From: an uncultured Cellvibrionales bacterium
GTDB lineage: Bacteria; Pseudomonadota; Gammaproteobacteria; Pseudomonadales; Dasaniaceae
Reading direction: 5' to 3'
Length of the DNA stretch: 64,000 bases
Assembly: GCA_913019905.1 (NCBI GenBank)
Contig: CAJVZD010000011.1
Span: 1-64,000 of the forward strand
Shown here: positions 46,187 to 56,260 of the stretch, in pieces
How positions within the stretch are numbered: the stretch's first letter is position 1
Layout: each line of letters starts with the position of its first letter
Program-made: the position numbers and the translations under genes
Notes under the pieces: model-generated
The model's input: the letters and a program-made list of their open reading frames with translations, nothing else
Database searches by the model: none
Told to the model about the DNA's origin: nothing

Positions 46187-47431
46187 TTATTTAGACTTAG
46201 GTAGGCCAAGTACTCGCTCACCTAATATGTTTCGTTGAACTTCATTGGCACCCGCCGCGATGGTAACGCCGAAACTGTTCATATAGGCAAGAGGCCATTG
46301 TCCACCGGCTGGTGCACTTTCATCATTCACATAAAGTGTACTCGCCATACCTTCGATCTGATAAGCCAACTCTGCCATATCCTGATTGAGTTCTGTTGCT
46401 ACCAACTTGCCTTGTAAAGCAATTCTCATCGGGTGATCAACAAGGCTCGGCACGCCAGCGCGGCGTCCATTTTGACTCATCGCTTCACGGCGGATCATCA
46501 GCTTCATAATCTCATCCCGAATCACTGCATCGTCAGCCGCCGTCTTGCCGCTTCTTTTTTGTTTTTTAGCGAGGTCAACCAGAGACATCGCGTTACTTGT
46601 CGAGACACTCTCCCCTTCTTCCAAAGACATACCACCAGACGAAGGTGTTACCAGAGGGCCTGCTCCACGCTCATGGGCCAACGTTGTCATCGCAACAGCC
46701 CAGCCCTTGCCCACTTCGTCCAGTCGATAACGATCTTCTACGATGAAATCTTCGAATAAGACTTCATTGAATCCTGTCTCCCCAGTCAATTTTATCAACG
46801 GGCGAACAGTTACACCTTTGCCCAGAGCGGATTTGATCGGTACCACGAAGTAAGACAGGCCATTATATTTGTCGCTCTTATCCGTTCGACACAACAGAAT
46901 CATCCAATCGGCAAAATGGGCCAGAGAGGTCCATACTTTGTGCCCATTGATCACCCAGTTGTCCCCATCTCGTTCCGCAAAGGTTTGTTGATTCGCGAGG
47001 TCAGAGCCTGCACCAGGCTCACTGAAGCCCTGGCACCAAATATGCTCGCCCGACAATAAGCTAGGTAGTAATTCTGCTTTTACTTCATCCTGCGCATGGA
47101 AAAACACGGTCGGTGCTGCCATTCCCATGCCGATAATATTAGGCAGATAAGGCGTTTTCGCCTTTTGCATTTCCGCATTGGCAATTGCCTGGCAATTGGT
47201 TTTTCCACCCCCGCCTACTTCTTTGGGGTAATCACACCCGATCAAACCGGCATCATAAGCCGATTTTTGCCATTGCTTAAGCCATTTAAGAGCGTCGGGG
47301 TCGGAAAGTTCCAAAGCACCTTGAGGAATTTTTACCGTTGGCCGTCCCGGGTGGTTATCGGCTAGCCAGTCTTGGCAATAGGCACGGAATTCAGCCTGTT
47401 CAGGTGTATCCTTTTTTGCTGCGTCGGACAT
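46187..47431 (-). CDS. Acyl-CoA dehydrogenase, larger partner of a pair
   Basis: The protein has 414 residues. Seen are YPKEVGGGGKTN, the FAD/substrate block WCQGFSEPGAGSDLANQQT, GDNWVINGHKVWTS, and near the end ANEVQRNILGERVLGLP, where the Glu is at the catalytic position of many family members. It catalyses the first, FAD-dependent dehydrogenation of beta-oxidation in the cytosol. The ATG has AAGGAGGG at good spacing. With the next gene it probably forms an alpha/beta complex. A perfect 24-nt duplication lies 52 nt upstream. Confidence 0.92.
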   Translation of the reverse strand: MSDAAKKDTPEQAEFRAYCQDWLADNHPGRPTVKIPQGALELSDPDALKWLKQWQKSAYDAGLIGCDYPKEVGGGGKTNCQAIANAEMQKAKTPYLPNIIGMGMAAPTVFFHAQDEVKAELLPSLLSGEHIWCQGFSEPGAGSDLANQQTFAERDGDNWVINGHKVWTSLAHFADWMILLCRTDKSDKYNGLSYFVVPIKSALGKGVTVRPLIKLTGETGFNEVLFEDFIVEDRYRLDEVGKGWAVAMTTLAHERGAGPLVTPSSGGMSLEEGESVSTSNAMSLVDLAKKQKRSGKTAADDAVIRDEIMKLMIRREAMSQNGRRAGVPSLVDHPMRIALQGKLVATELNQDMAELAYQIEGMASTLYVNDESAPAGGQWPLAYMNSFGVTIAAGANEVQRNILGERVLGLPKSK

Positions 47432-47831
47432 AATGCCCTCCTTAATCGATTGAAAATCAGTTCTCTAAACTACGCTTTACATTCACTAAATGGTGGGCGG
47501 TTACACTCACTAAATGGTGGGCGGTTACACTAACTTGACTCTGCCCAATGCTCCCATAGCGTTTTTCAGGAGTGGGTTTGTACCCTATTTTGGATAAATT
47601 GCCAAGTTATTATGACTACTTTACTGCCATTAGTTCTGAATTGGCTGACCGCGAAATAATTGAATCCCAGTGAACATATAAGATGTTTGTTTTATATATA
47701 AGCCAGTACACGTCTGCTCTAGCGGCACCTTCAGACACTCAAATCTTTGATTTTTCAAAGCAATTGCTTACTTAGCCACCGTTAATACCCGGTGATCGCA
47801 GTCACCGAACGCATTGGAGTAATTCATTCGA
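47432..47831. other. Intergenic region upstream of the acyl-CoA dehydrogenase pair
   Basis: A 400-nt space with no gene. Besides the 24-nt tandem duplication I see nothing more in it. Confidence 0.5.
47484..47531. repeat. Perfect 24-nt tandem duplication
   Basis: The unit runs 47484-47507 and is repeated exactly at 47508-47531; its core is AATGGTGGGCGGTTACAC. It lies in the leader or promoter of the acyl-CoA dehydrogenase pair. Confidence 0.92.
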
Positions 47832-49058
47832 CTATAAGGAATTGCTAAAATCGGCGATGAGATCCTGCTGATCCTCTATGCCTACCGAAATACGGACCGT
47901 ATTATCAGAGATACCCATAGACGTTCGTCGCTCTGCCCCCATTTCATAAAAAATCGTATGGGCGACTGGAATACACAAGGTTCTATTATCGCCGAGATGG
48001 CTCGATAAAACGCAGCACTGTAAACGATTGAGAAATGCGAAGCAGTCATAGCCATCCACTAAATCGATACTTAATAGACTGCCGAAATCTGCGAATAAAT
48101 CACGTCCACGATCATGTTGCGGATGCGCTTCGAGGCCAGGATAATGAACTTTCTCGATTGCCGGATGCTCGTCAAAGAAGGTCGCCAATGCTTTAGCGTT
48201 AGTACAGGCTCGCGGCATTCTCAACTCCAGTGTTTCGGCCCCTAGTGCGATCCGGCTTGCCGAATCAGGTGCTAATGTTGCACCTGTATCTCGCAAGCCT
48301 TTCTTGCGAATTTGTAACAATCCCCATCGTCTATAATCGCCCTTTTTGTAATTATTCAAAATGTTTGGAAACCTCGACCAATCAAATAGTCCAGTTTCAG
48401 TCACAGCGCCACCGAGAACGTTCGCGTGGCCTGCAATACATTTGGTTAGAGAATTAATGACTAGACCCGCCTTTACATCTTTGGGAAGAAACAACAGTGG
48501 TGATGTCATGGTATTGTCAACGATATAAAGTAATTCTCTTTCTTCGCAGAATTTACCGATTCCCGCCAGATCGGCGATTTGAGTGCAGGGATTGGCAATG
48601 GTCTCTACAAAAACAGCTCGCGTATTTGGCAGAACAGCTTCTTCCACCGCCGATACATCGGTCCCGTCAACGAAACTTACTTGAATGCCAAATTGCGTCA
48701 AGGTATTAAAAAGACTGTTGGTATTACCAAACAAATATTGACTGGCAATCAGATGATCTCCTGAACGCAATAGAGAAAACATCGCTGCACTAATCGCTGC
48801 CATGCCGGTCGCAAAACAAACGGTTTCAAGCCCTTGCTCCATCAGTGTGATCTTTTCTTCAAGTGCTGTCGTTGTCGGATTATTCTGACGGCCATAGGAG
48901 TAGCCTTTTTCCTTTCCTTGAAATACCGCAGCCAACTCTTCAGCAGTTTGATAAGCATAAGCTACCGAATTATGAACAGGCTTATGTACGGAACCGTGTT
49001 CAATTGTTTTCTGTCGATCCAGATGCAGGATTTTTGTTGTAAAACCTTTAATATTCAT
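47832..49058 (-). CDS. Cys/Met metabolism PLP-dependent enzyme (cystathionine gamma-synthase family)
   Basis: The protein has 408 residues. Family blocks are KGYSYGRQNNPTTTALEEKI (PLP-phosphate and substrate contacts), CFATGMAAISAAMFSLL, the PLP-ring region VDNTMTSPLLFLP and the Schiff-base lysine in NSLTKCIAGHANVLGG. The C-terminal part has the LSSHLGDNRTL and ISVGIED ends. It could be cystathionine gamma-synthase, O-acylhomoserine sulfhydrylase or methionine gamma-lyase; LGDNRTL resembles the sulfhydrylase/synthase 'LGxxxTL' motif, but the choice is not certain. It stands alone. Confidence 0.88.
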   Translation of the reverse strand: MNIKGFTTKILHLDRQKTIEHGSVHKPVHNSVAYAYQTAEELAAVFQGKEKGYSYGRQNNPTTTALEEKITLMEQGLETVCFATGMAAISAAMFSLLRSGDHLIASQYLFGNTNSLFNTLTQFGIQVSFVDGTDVSAVEEAVLPNTRAVFVETIANPCTQIADLAGIGKFCEERELLYIVDNTMTSPLLFLPKDVKAGLVINSLTKCIAGHANVLGGAVTETGLFDWSRFPNILNNYKKGDYRRWGLLQIRKKGLRDTGATLAPDSASRIALGAETLELRMPRACTNAKALATFFDEHPAIEKVHYPGLEAHPQHDRGRDLFADFGSLLSIDLVDGYDCFAFLNRLQCCVLSSHLGDNRTLCIPVAHTIFYEMGAERRTSMGISDNTVRISVGIEDQQDLIADFSNSL

Positions 49059-49756
49059 TTTAGTGACTCTTTAAAAATAGATAGTAATGACGGATTAATG
49101 AATTCCTGTATTCTCAGTTGGCAGTTAATCGAAAAAATAGAGGTAGCTCACCCCATCGTTATTTTCGATACCACACATCTTGTGCCTACTTATCGATACC
49201 ATGGCCATAAATCGCTTACTGTTTTTTTTCGACAAGCACAGAGAAATATTGGAGCGCAAAAAGCTCAAGTATCACGTTTATTCCCCACAACGTTTCTACC
49301 GAATTATTTTCCGATTTCCATTCGTTATCTTTCACGGGCCGTAGCTACGAACGTCGCGGTTTGCACCGGGTATCAGATAATTAACAAAGATAATACAGCT
49401 TTAATATATCCGAGATCTGGTTCGCCACTCGGAAAAATAGAGGCAACAATACACTTAATCTCTTGAAGTGCTCCTCACAGCCAAAGGAATAGTGGCCTAA
49501 GATATTGAAAGATTTAACGGAGTGGAGCGAGTTTTTTAGGGACGCCTAGACGACGTACAATTTTCAACTCGCTCCGCACAGCATTCGCTGTCGGTTGGGC
49601 CACATAGTGGATTTTGGTTTATTTGGACATAGCGAGCTTTTCATGGCCAGAATCGTAACAGATGCCTCAATGGATTTGCAAGTCCCGAAAAAACATGAAC
49701 ACCTGTAACAGTTTTAATTTTCGAGTTGCTTTTTAAGAGTATTCTTCACAACTTAT
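49059..49756. other. Intergenic region with an inverted repeat
   Basis: A 698-nt stretch between two minus-strand genes. GGAGCGAGTT (49524-49533) and AACTCGCTCC (49566-49575) form a 10-bp stem with a 32-nt loop, a possible terminator of the diguanylate cyclase gene. A plus-strand frame through 48834-49466 has no known domain and is mostly antisense to the PLP enzyme; not called. Confidence 0.5.
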
Positions 49757-51823
49757 CTAAACTTCCGGGCCGGTAATGACTTCCACTGCAACCAGATTAT
49801 TTTCCATTGCCCCGGCCAGATCTTTTTCGAGATTTTCTTTTATATCATCATAGGGTTCCAGTATTTTATCGACAAAGTAGCCTCGGTTTCTGCCGTGGAC
49901 TTTGCCGAGATAAAGTGCCATATCGGCCAACTTAAGCGCTTTCGACCAATCAAATTCTTCTTCACTCAACTGGCCAAACGGCAGCGGAATGCCACCGACA
50001 GAGACAGTCACAGTAATAGTTTTATCACCAATGCAAATAGGCTTAGAACCAATAGCATCAAGAATTTTTTTTGTAATTAATTTCGCCTCGCTCGCTTCAA
50101 CATCTTTAGAAAACACCAAAAACTCTTCTCCTCCCCACCGAAGTATCATGTCCGTTTCCCGCATAATCATTTTTAAACGCCGCGAGATTTCGATAAGCAC
50201 GACATCACCGGCTGCGTGCCCATAGTTATCGTTCACCTGTTTAAAATTGTCGACATCAAGCAGTATCAAAGAATTCGGAGCACCGGGCATACTTGATCTG
50301 CGACCGACATCGGAGTTTCTTGACTTCATTAAATTTAAGAACGAACGTCTATTGAGAAGCCCAGTCAGGGGATCCGATATCGATTGGATTTGTAGTTTTG
50401 AGTTTGCGTCCTCCAGTTTTCTATTCGTTTTTTTTACTTTTTGATATAACAATATTGTAAGCAATAACACGATAACAATGAGAGTAGCTGCCAAGGCCGT
50501 CACTTTATGTTGAAGGTCTAGGTTTTCAATTTCAAAATCGTTGATTCGGTTCTCTATTTCAAGTGACTCAATTCGCTTTTTGCTTTGCACCGCATTGAAC
50601 TTTTCCTGCAATTCAGCAACAGATTTATCCCGATCCGATTTGTATAAACGCTCACTCACGATCATTTTTCGCGTGATAGCGTCGAAGGCCTCTTTATACA
50701 TACCTGCATGGTCATACAAGCGTGCCAAATCATTCAACGTCGATTCAACGTCGAGCAAGCTGTTCGACTCTTCAAATATCTCTATCGCGGCCACTACTTT
50801 TTCCGCCCCTTCAGTCACGAGCCCCCGACCGGCTAAAGCCATTCCTATGTTGGCATTGGCAGTCGCCACGTAGCTCTGCTCTCCTGCATTTATCGACGCG
50901 GCCAGTGCGTCGCGTCCATATTCTTCGCTACGCTGATAGTCTTCTTTGCGAAGAAAATAATCAGAAATATTGATTAAAGCTACCGCTACCGCATGAATAG
51001 AGTTAATTTCTCTACCGACATCCAGTGCTTTCAGGTAGGACTCGAATGCTTCGTCTATCCGGCCAATATCGTCATAGGCGTAACCTCGATTGAGGAACAA
51101 GGTTGCAATAAGGCTTTTGGAACCTATTTTTTTGGCTTCTTCAAAAGCAAGCTCATTGTATTCCAAGCCTTTTTGCGGGTCTTTCATACTCATATACAGC
51201 AGGCTAATATTGTTAAGCAACGCTGACTTTTTCCACCCTCGTCCGGTTGTTAGATGCTCAGTGTGATCCAGTGCCTTGAGATAGTGCTTTATGGAATCCT
51301 TAAAATCCCCTACGGAATTTTCGGCGGAAGCCAAATTGCTATACGCAAATTGCGCTATATCGTGCTCAACTATCGCCTCGGCCACTGCAACTGCCTGATT
51401 CAGCTTAGCAATGGCTTGATCAAATTTGCCCCGAGAAATAAGAATAGAGCCTTGGTTCGCAAGACCATCGGCTCGCGCTACCTCGTCGGAGTATTTAACT
51501 CCAATTGCCTCGAGCTCCAAGGCGATGTCCCACGCTGCCTCCTGTGCTCCCGAATCGCCGTAGGCGCGAACCAAAATGGACAAATATTTGCGCCGTAAGC
51601 TCACGGGCGAAGAAGCGTCGATAGATTCGGCAAGTACAGTCAATAAACCCAGTGCTTTCGCACTATCTTCATATCGAATTTCCTCTATTCGATTGAGTTC
51701 CGAATGAGCATCATCACTTGTCAGTCTTTCAGCCAACGCCAATGGCAACGTCACTGAAAGTGTGATGAATATGAACGCCTGCATCACGGACTTTTTAAAC
51801 TGCAGTATCAAATTTACTTTCAA
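49757..51823 (-). CDS. TPR-containing membrane diguanylate cyclase (GGDEF)
   Basis: The protein has 688 residues from a TTG at 51823 with GAGG seven bases upstream; the ATG at 51784 has no good site. A signal peptide (SVMQAFIFITLSVTLPLALA) and about eight TPR repeats form a periplasmic sensor (60-400). A coiled coil, one transmembrane helix (VTALAATLIVIVLLLTILLY) and a cytosolic GGDEF domain follow. The active site reads RWGGEEF and the I-site RETD sits five residues before it, so it should make c-di-GMP with product inhibition. The periplasmic ligand is unknown. Confidence 0.93.
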   Translation of the reverse strand: MKVNLILQFKKSVMQAFIFITLSVTLPLALAERLTSDDAHSELNRIEEIRYEDSAKALGLLTVLAESIDASSPVSLRRKYLSILVRAYGDSGAQEAAWDIALELEAIGVKYSDEVARADGLANQGSILISRGKFDQAIAKLNQAVAVAEAIVEHDIAQFAYSNLASAENSVGDFKDSIKHYLKALDHTEHLTTGRGWKKSALLNNISLLYMSMKDPQKGLEYNELAFEEAKKIGSKSLIATLFLNRGYAYDDIGRIDEAFESYLKALDVGREINSIHAVAVALINISDYFLRKEDYQRSEEYGRDALAASINAGEQSYVATANANIGMALAGRGLVTEGAEKVVAAIEIFEESNSLLDVESTLNDLARLYDHAGMYKEAFDAITRKMIVSERLYKSDRDKSVAELQEKFNAVQSKKRIESLEIENRINDFEIENLDLQHKVTALAATLIVIVLLLTILLYQKVKKTNRKLEDANSKLQIQSISDPLTGLLNRRSFLNLMKSRNSDVGRRSSMPGAPNSLILLDVDNFKQVNDNYGHAAGDVVLIEISRRLKMIMRETDMILRWGGEEFLVFSKDVEASEAKLITKKILDAIGSKPICIGDKTITVTVSVGGIPLPFGQLSEEEFDWSKALKLADMALYLGKVHGRNRGYFVDKILEPYDDIKENLEKDLAGAMENNLVAVEVITGPEV

Positions 51824-51909
51824 AAATCTGCCTCAAATTAATAGAGCTCAAATGGCTTACTTAATCATTGATCAAAAATGGTTTCCGTCGACTCAATACA
51901 TGAAATGAG

Positions 51910-52717
51910 TCATTGGATTATCTCGTTCGTAAACAAAGTAATAATTTCATCTATCTTTCCCCTCTCGTGCAATTTCTGAGCCTCTCGACGAAATTTTTCT
52001 ACGGTGCTAGATTGAGTGCTTTTACTTAACGCAAGGTACAGCGTACTTTGTTGATGCAGCGGCAAGCTGAAGACAAGAGTAGGACGTTCTACCTCCAAAA
52101 TTTTAAAATAGCGCATCCAACTATTTCATCAGTAAGCCTGGAGCTAACACCAAATCTACCCGACCGCTCATCAGCATCTTATACATTTGCTCAAATGTGG
52201 CCATTTCTACCAGGTTGTTGTCACTAACGTAAGCAATTGACTGGAAGTATTCTATCGAAGAACTACTATGCATTATTCCGACAGATAAGTCCGTTAAATC
52301 AGCCAAATTCGTCAGAGAAAAATGAAGGCTTCCTGGAATAGAATACACACCAATATCGATAGACGTGACTGGTACCAACCAGTGAAAATCAGACTCATGC
52401 TCTGGACTTCTAACAAGAGAAAAAATAAGGTCATTGGGTTCGGTAGAGACAATCAGTAATGATCGAGCCCATGGCATCATTTCTATCGTCGTCTGAACAT
52501 CGAGCTGGTCTAATAGAGCAAGTACTACTCGAGTCACAGCTCCATCAATATTACCTGCTTGATCGATATAGCTATAGGGCGGAAAGCTCTCTGTCACTAC
52601 GCAAATAAGCTCTTTGTCATCTGGCTGCCGGCAATCCTGGGAACTACCTGCAGAACCTTCGGCTGCAACCCAACAAAGACAAAAGCACAACAACCATTTC
52701 GAGTATGGAGCCAGCAT
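51910..52717 (-). pseudogene. Family 3 solute-binding protein, frameshifted
   Basis: Reading from ATG 52717, 198 codons give a signal peptide (WLLCFCLCWVAAEGSAG) and an SBP_bac_3 fold (CVVTESFPPYSYIDQAGNIDGAVTRVV, MMPWARSLL). The frame then stops at TAG 52121-52123 after LAPGLLMK. The remaining 68+ codons continue in another frame (51910-52125; MRYFKILEVERPTLVFSLPLH) and complete the usual ~260 residues. The break lies in GATGAAATAG, so a one-base gain or two-base loss in the A-run explains it. It may be a pseudogene or a sequencing error. The intact protein would be a periplasmic amino-acid-like sensor or binding protein; it lies upstream of the diguanylate cyclase gene. Confidence 0.85.
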
Positions 52718-53170
52718 TAGTAAACCTTATGGTTGCAATATTAGACACGATCCAGTGCAGCCCCATTGAATGCAATGCTTTACTCGGCCGGTTATTACGA
52801 GTCCATTTCCCCTAGTGTAATAGATATAAGAAAAAGGCGGCAATTGTCGAATTAAGCGGTTTTGTGCTTCTTCAAAGCATAGTATACATTTGAATAGAGC
52901 ACGAATTGCGAAAGGAAATGTACCCACAGGCAGGCAGAAACTACCGAGGGGTGTTAGGGTTTTAATAGACTGACACCATTGATGAGTCCGATCTACCACC
53001 AGATGATCTAAAACAGCAGCAGATCTAAAACAGATCCTCGAACCAGCGCGACAAATGCCCTATGTCTCTTTTTGATGCAGCAATAACAACTGAGCGACGT
53101 TTTAATGGAAGAACCGAAAAAAAGCGGATGAAACTACACCCGCACTTTTGGTGTTCCAACAAAACGGATG
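52718..53170. other. Intergenic region, no gene seen
   Basis: A 453-nt stretch between the broken solute-binding protein gene and the PEP mutase-family gene. A 90-codon minus-strand frame (52727-52999) has no known domain; it could be the remnant of a gene, but nothing supports a family. Confidence 0.45.
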
Positions 53171-54004
53171 TCACGACATCAGTTTGTTGATTTCGGCACC
53201 GGAAGCCATACTACCCATCCAGTTAAACGTTCCATTTTCAAGCATTTCTCTGCCCGCCTGAATTAGCGGGTTTACAGTAACCCAGTTTAATGCACCACCA
53301 ACACTGATCCGTTGAGCTCCCGCCTCCATCATTTCAGACACGCTTGCGGTGGCCAGAAATGGTGCTAACACATTAAATGGTTTATCTACTTCGCCAGTGA
53401 CTAATTTGAGTTGTTCAAGACTGTTGATACCTGGTGCATACAAAACGTTCGCTCCAGCAGCCGAATAAGCTTGCAAACGTTTGATCGTATCATCGATGTC
53501 ATTTTTACCGCGCAATAAGTTTTCAGCCCTTGCTGTCAGCTGAAACGGCATATCTAATGAAGCAACAACTTCAACTACGGCTTGTATCCTTTCGACAGCA
53601 CGTTCGAACTCGTATAAAACTTTTTTATCACGGTCAAAATCCTCAATCGAGCATCCGGCTACCCCTGTTTCAATCAATCTATGTACATTTTCCACGGCGA
53701 TCTGGGTTTTGTCAGAGAAACCATCTTCGAAATCAGCGTTGATAGGGATATCTGTGTTGGCCGCGAGCGCCGCACAGTGAGCAAGCTTTTCTTCGAGCGT
53801 GACCTCCCCGTCATTTCGACCTAAGGTGTAAGCGAGACCTGAACTGGTTGTTGCTAATGCTTTAAAACCCAGCCCTTGCAGAATTCGTGCGGAGCCTGTA
53901 TCCCAGGGATTGGGAATTAGGAAAGGTTCCTCGCGATGTAATAGAGAAAATTGCAGGCATTTATCTTTTTGACTAACTGATTGTGACGTACTTGGATTCG
54001 ACAT
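53171..54004 (-). CDS. Isocitrate lyase/PEP mutase family protein
   Basis: The protein has 277 residues from ATG 54004; a GTG at 54016 would add four residues. The TIM-barrel shows IPNPWDTGSARILQGLGFKALATTSSG, the metal-binding NADFEDGFSD and GCSIEDF, then LTARAEN and PFNVLAP. Family members cleave C-C bonds of carboxylates (2-methylisocitrate, oxaloacetate) or rearrange phosphonates. The K-K-C-G-H motif of true isocitrate lyase is absent, so it is a short 'PEP mutase/oxaloacetate decarboxylase-like' enzyme. Substrate unknown. Confidence 0.88.
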   Translation of the reverse strand: MSNPSTSQSVSQKDKCLQFSLLHREEPFLIPNPWDTGSARILQGLGFKALATTSSGLAYTLGRNDGEVTLEEKLAHCAALAANTDIPINADFEDGFSDKTQIAVENVHRLIETGVAGCSIEDFDRDKKVLYEFERAVERIQAVVEVVASLDMPFQLTARAENLLRGKNDIDDTIKRLQAYSAAGANVLYAPGINSLEQLKLVTGEVDKPFNVLAPFLATASVSEMMEAGAQRISVGGALNWVTVNPLIQAGREMLENGTFNWMGSMASGAEINKLMS

Positions 54005-54355
54005 TGATAGTTCCACTCGTTTAATTTACTAATTTCCTCAGCGACGTTGAATTACTGAGTTTGGCCAATTAAGCCTCATTTTGAAAGACGAGTTTACGCG
54101 AAACCTTGCGCACTATTAGCCATAAACGGACCTGGTTGTAGTGCGCATTAACACGAAGGCTGGTGGACCATCCCACGATCATTAGAAAATGGGGGATGCG
54201 CAAATAAACGACTTCGTTAATCCATGAGTATAATGACAGCTAACAAGGTAGCATCATGCTTACTTCACCGCTCCATTTCACCGCTGCGTTCTCGGACGTA
54301 TTCACCACAGACAGTGCTTTGAGCTGATCACAACTTTTCAAATGCCTCACCCTTG
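54005..54355. other. Intergenic region, no feature seen
   Basis: A 351-nt space between two minus-strand genes. I find no coding frame, clear terminator or repeat. Confidence 0.45.
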
Positions 54356-55780
54356 TTACGCTACAGATTCGTCTGCAAGCGCGTTGAGCTCATCATAACT
54401 TTCTTGAATACAGGTTCCGAAAAAGTCTGGATCAGGCATCATATCTCTACAGGAATTGACTGTAATTGTGATTTGCCCGCAGTAGCTAAACACGGGAAAA
54501 ATTAGACCCATACCATCAAAAATGGGCCCTAGACCAAATTGGGTTACGAGTTTTGCGCCGGCGGAATATAAAGGAACTTGCGGCCCTGGTACGTTGGTTA
54601 TGACGCAATTAAATCCAAAATTGACACGTTTGGCCAGACGCATTTCTGTGTATATTCGAGTAGCTAAAGCTGCTGTAGTTGCCGGGATAAACTGACTGAA
54701 ATCAGTCATTAGTTTCGCGCCTACCGCTTTCGTCATTTCTTTCGACGAGGAAGCAGCGTCGTGGACCGCCTGGAGCCGTTGCAACGAATCCTCGATATCT
54801 GTGCCCAATTTGACTGTCATCGCCGCCACTTGGTTGCCCAGCGCATTTTTACCCTCTTCTCCACGCACAGAGATGGGCGCCATCGCGATTAACGGTTCGG
54901 GAGGAAGCTCCTCTTTTGCGATAAGATATTTTCGCAGAGCGCCGCCAACGATAGTCAGGACTGCGTCGTTAACTGTTGCCCCCGGAACCATGGATTTTAT
55001 TCGTTTGATATCATCTAAATCGAAACTACGTCCTTCTACAACTCTATGGCTTGAAACAACGCCGCCAAATCGCGTTTTGGGGGCTTGAACACTGACCGAG
55101 AATTTCTTTTGCAATAGACCCTTCTGAAAACGTCCCATCGCAGGCACCGCACGGGCCATAACTTCTGCTAAACGAAAGGGTTGACTCAAATTATTGATAT
55201 TCGCACGGGTCACCAACTCAACGGCATTGGGCGTCGACTCTCCTTTCCAGACCTTGTCGGGCTCTGGAGGCGCTGGCGGAAACGGTTCGAGGCCGTGAAT
55301 AGCCTCGGTAATATCGGCACCAGACACGCCGTCTATGCAAGCGTGATGAATTTTAGACAATATGGCGTAACATCCCTTGGGCAAGCCGGGAACATCATCG
55401 AGACCCTCGATCACAGTAAATTCCCACAATGGTTTCGTCAGATCTAACGGTCTTGAGTGTAGCCGTGCCGCTTGAATACACAATTGGCGCCAATCACCAG
55501 GCTCGGGTAATCGAATGTGACGGGTGTGAAATTCAATATCAAAGTCTTTATCTTCGATCCAATAGGGGTGATCGAGATTAAAGGGCACCTCAACAAGCTT
55601 GCGTCGAAAGGTTGTCGCAAGATGTAATCGCTCTTCAATAAATCCAAGAATGTCCTTAAATCGTTGTTTTCCATCCTGAAGGTTCGACGGATCATATATT
55701 GCCAATGCACCAATATGCATCGGGCTCTTTGATGTTTCCCCATACAAAAACGAAGCGTCCTGTCCTGTTAATTGTTCCAT
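54356..55780 (-). CDS. Wax ester synthase/diacylglycerol acyltransferase (WS/DGAT), copy 4
   Basis: The protein has 474 residues. The active-site HHACIDG lies at 145-151. TKPLWEFT, the ND motif VNDAVLTIVGGALR and NVPGPQVPLYSAGAKLVTQFG are present. With copy 5 it forms a second subfamily: N-terminus MEQL-x-G-x-DASFLY, the phrase HPYW in place of HPVW, and GLGPI in place of HYPVSI. It should esterify acyl-CoA to alcohols or diacylglycerol. The ATG has AGGA upstream. It is divergent from the HTH regulator at 56261. Confidence 0.94.
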   Translation of the reverse strand: MEQLTGQDASFLYGETSKSPMHIGALAIYDPSNLQDGKQRFKDILGFIEERLHLATTFRRKLVEVPFNLDHPYWIEDKDFDIEFHTRHIRLPEPGDWRQLCIQAARLHSRPLDLTKPLWEFTVIEGLDDVPGLPKGCYAILSKIHHACIDGVSGADITEAIHGLEPFPPAPPEPDKVWKGESTPNAVELVTRANINNLSQPFRLAEVMARAVPAMGRFQKGLLQKKFSVSVQAPKTRFGGVVSSHRVVEGRSFDLDDIKRIKSMVPGATVNDAVLTIVGGALRKYLIAKEELPPEPLIAMAPISVRGEEGKNALGNQVAAMTVKLGTDIEDSLQRLQAVHDAASSSKEMTKAVGAKLMTDFSQFIPATTAALATRIYTEMRLAKRVNFGFNCVITNVPGPQVPLYSAGAKLVTQFGLGPIFDGMGLIFPVFSYCGQITITVNSCRDMMPDPDFFGTCIQESYDELNALADESVA

Positions 55781-56260
55781 AGTGAAATCCTGTTGTTATT
55801 CGATATAGATAGCTTGTCGTGATGTTTAGGTAAAACTTAGACTCGGAGTCCGTTAAGAATAGCACTGCTTTTCCGATAATGCTGCGGAGTAGTTGAGGCA
55901 TGCCTTTCCCTCGATGGCCATCGAGGCTTCGAAGCCGTGCCCAAACCCACTACGATGCATCACATAAAAAATCGGAACGAAAAAAGCCGAGGAATTTCCC
56001 AAGCTTAGATTAATCGCGGAACTCGAGCAGACCGATTGAACTTTAAGCAATCACACGAAAATACGCTACGAACGCCAACCAACCCGTCGGAAACATGACA
56101 AGCGCGTAACTGTTTGCAATCTGTGAAAAATAATCGTCATAGTATCAACTGTTGGCAGCCCCCTGATAGAGACTGATTATAACTGTCAATGCATCAAATC
56201 AGAGTTATAATAGATAGAGGTATAAGTCTCTTCCCTTATCTGGCCACGAGAAACCCTGTT
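55781..56260. other. Divergent intergenic region between WS/DGAT copy 4 and the HTH gene
   Basis: A 480-nt space that must hold both promoters. No strong boxes stand out, and no TGC-rich PhaR-like site is seen. Confidence 0.45.

Noticed and set aside
48834..49466. 210-codon plus-strand frame
   Set aside because: The left part is antisense to the PLP enzyme gene; the rest has no domain and no ribosome site.
52727..52999. 90-codon minus-strand frame
   Set aside because: No domain is recognisable; it may be a remnant but cannot be assigned.
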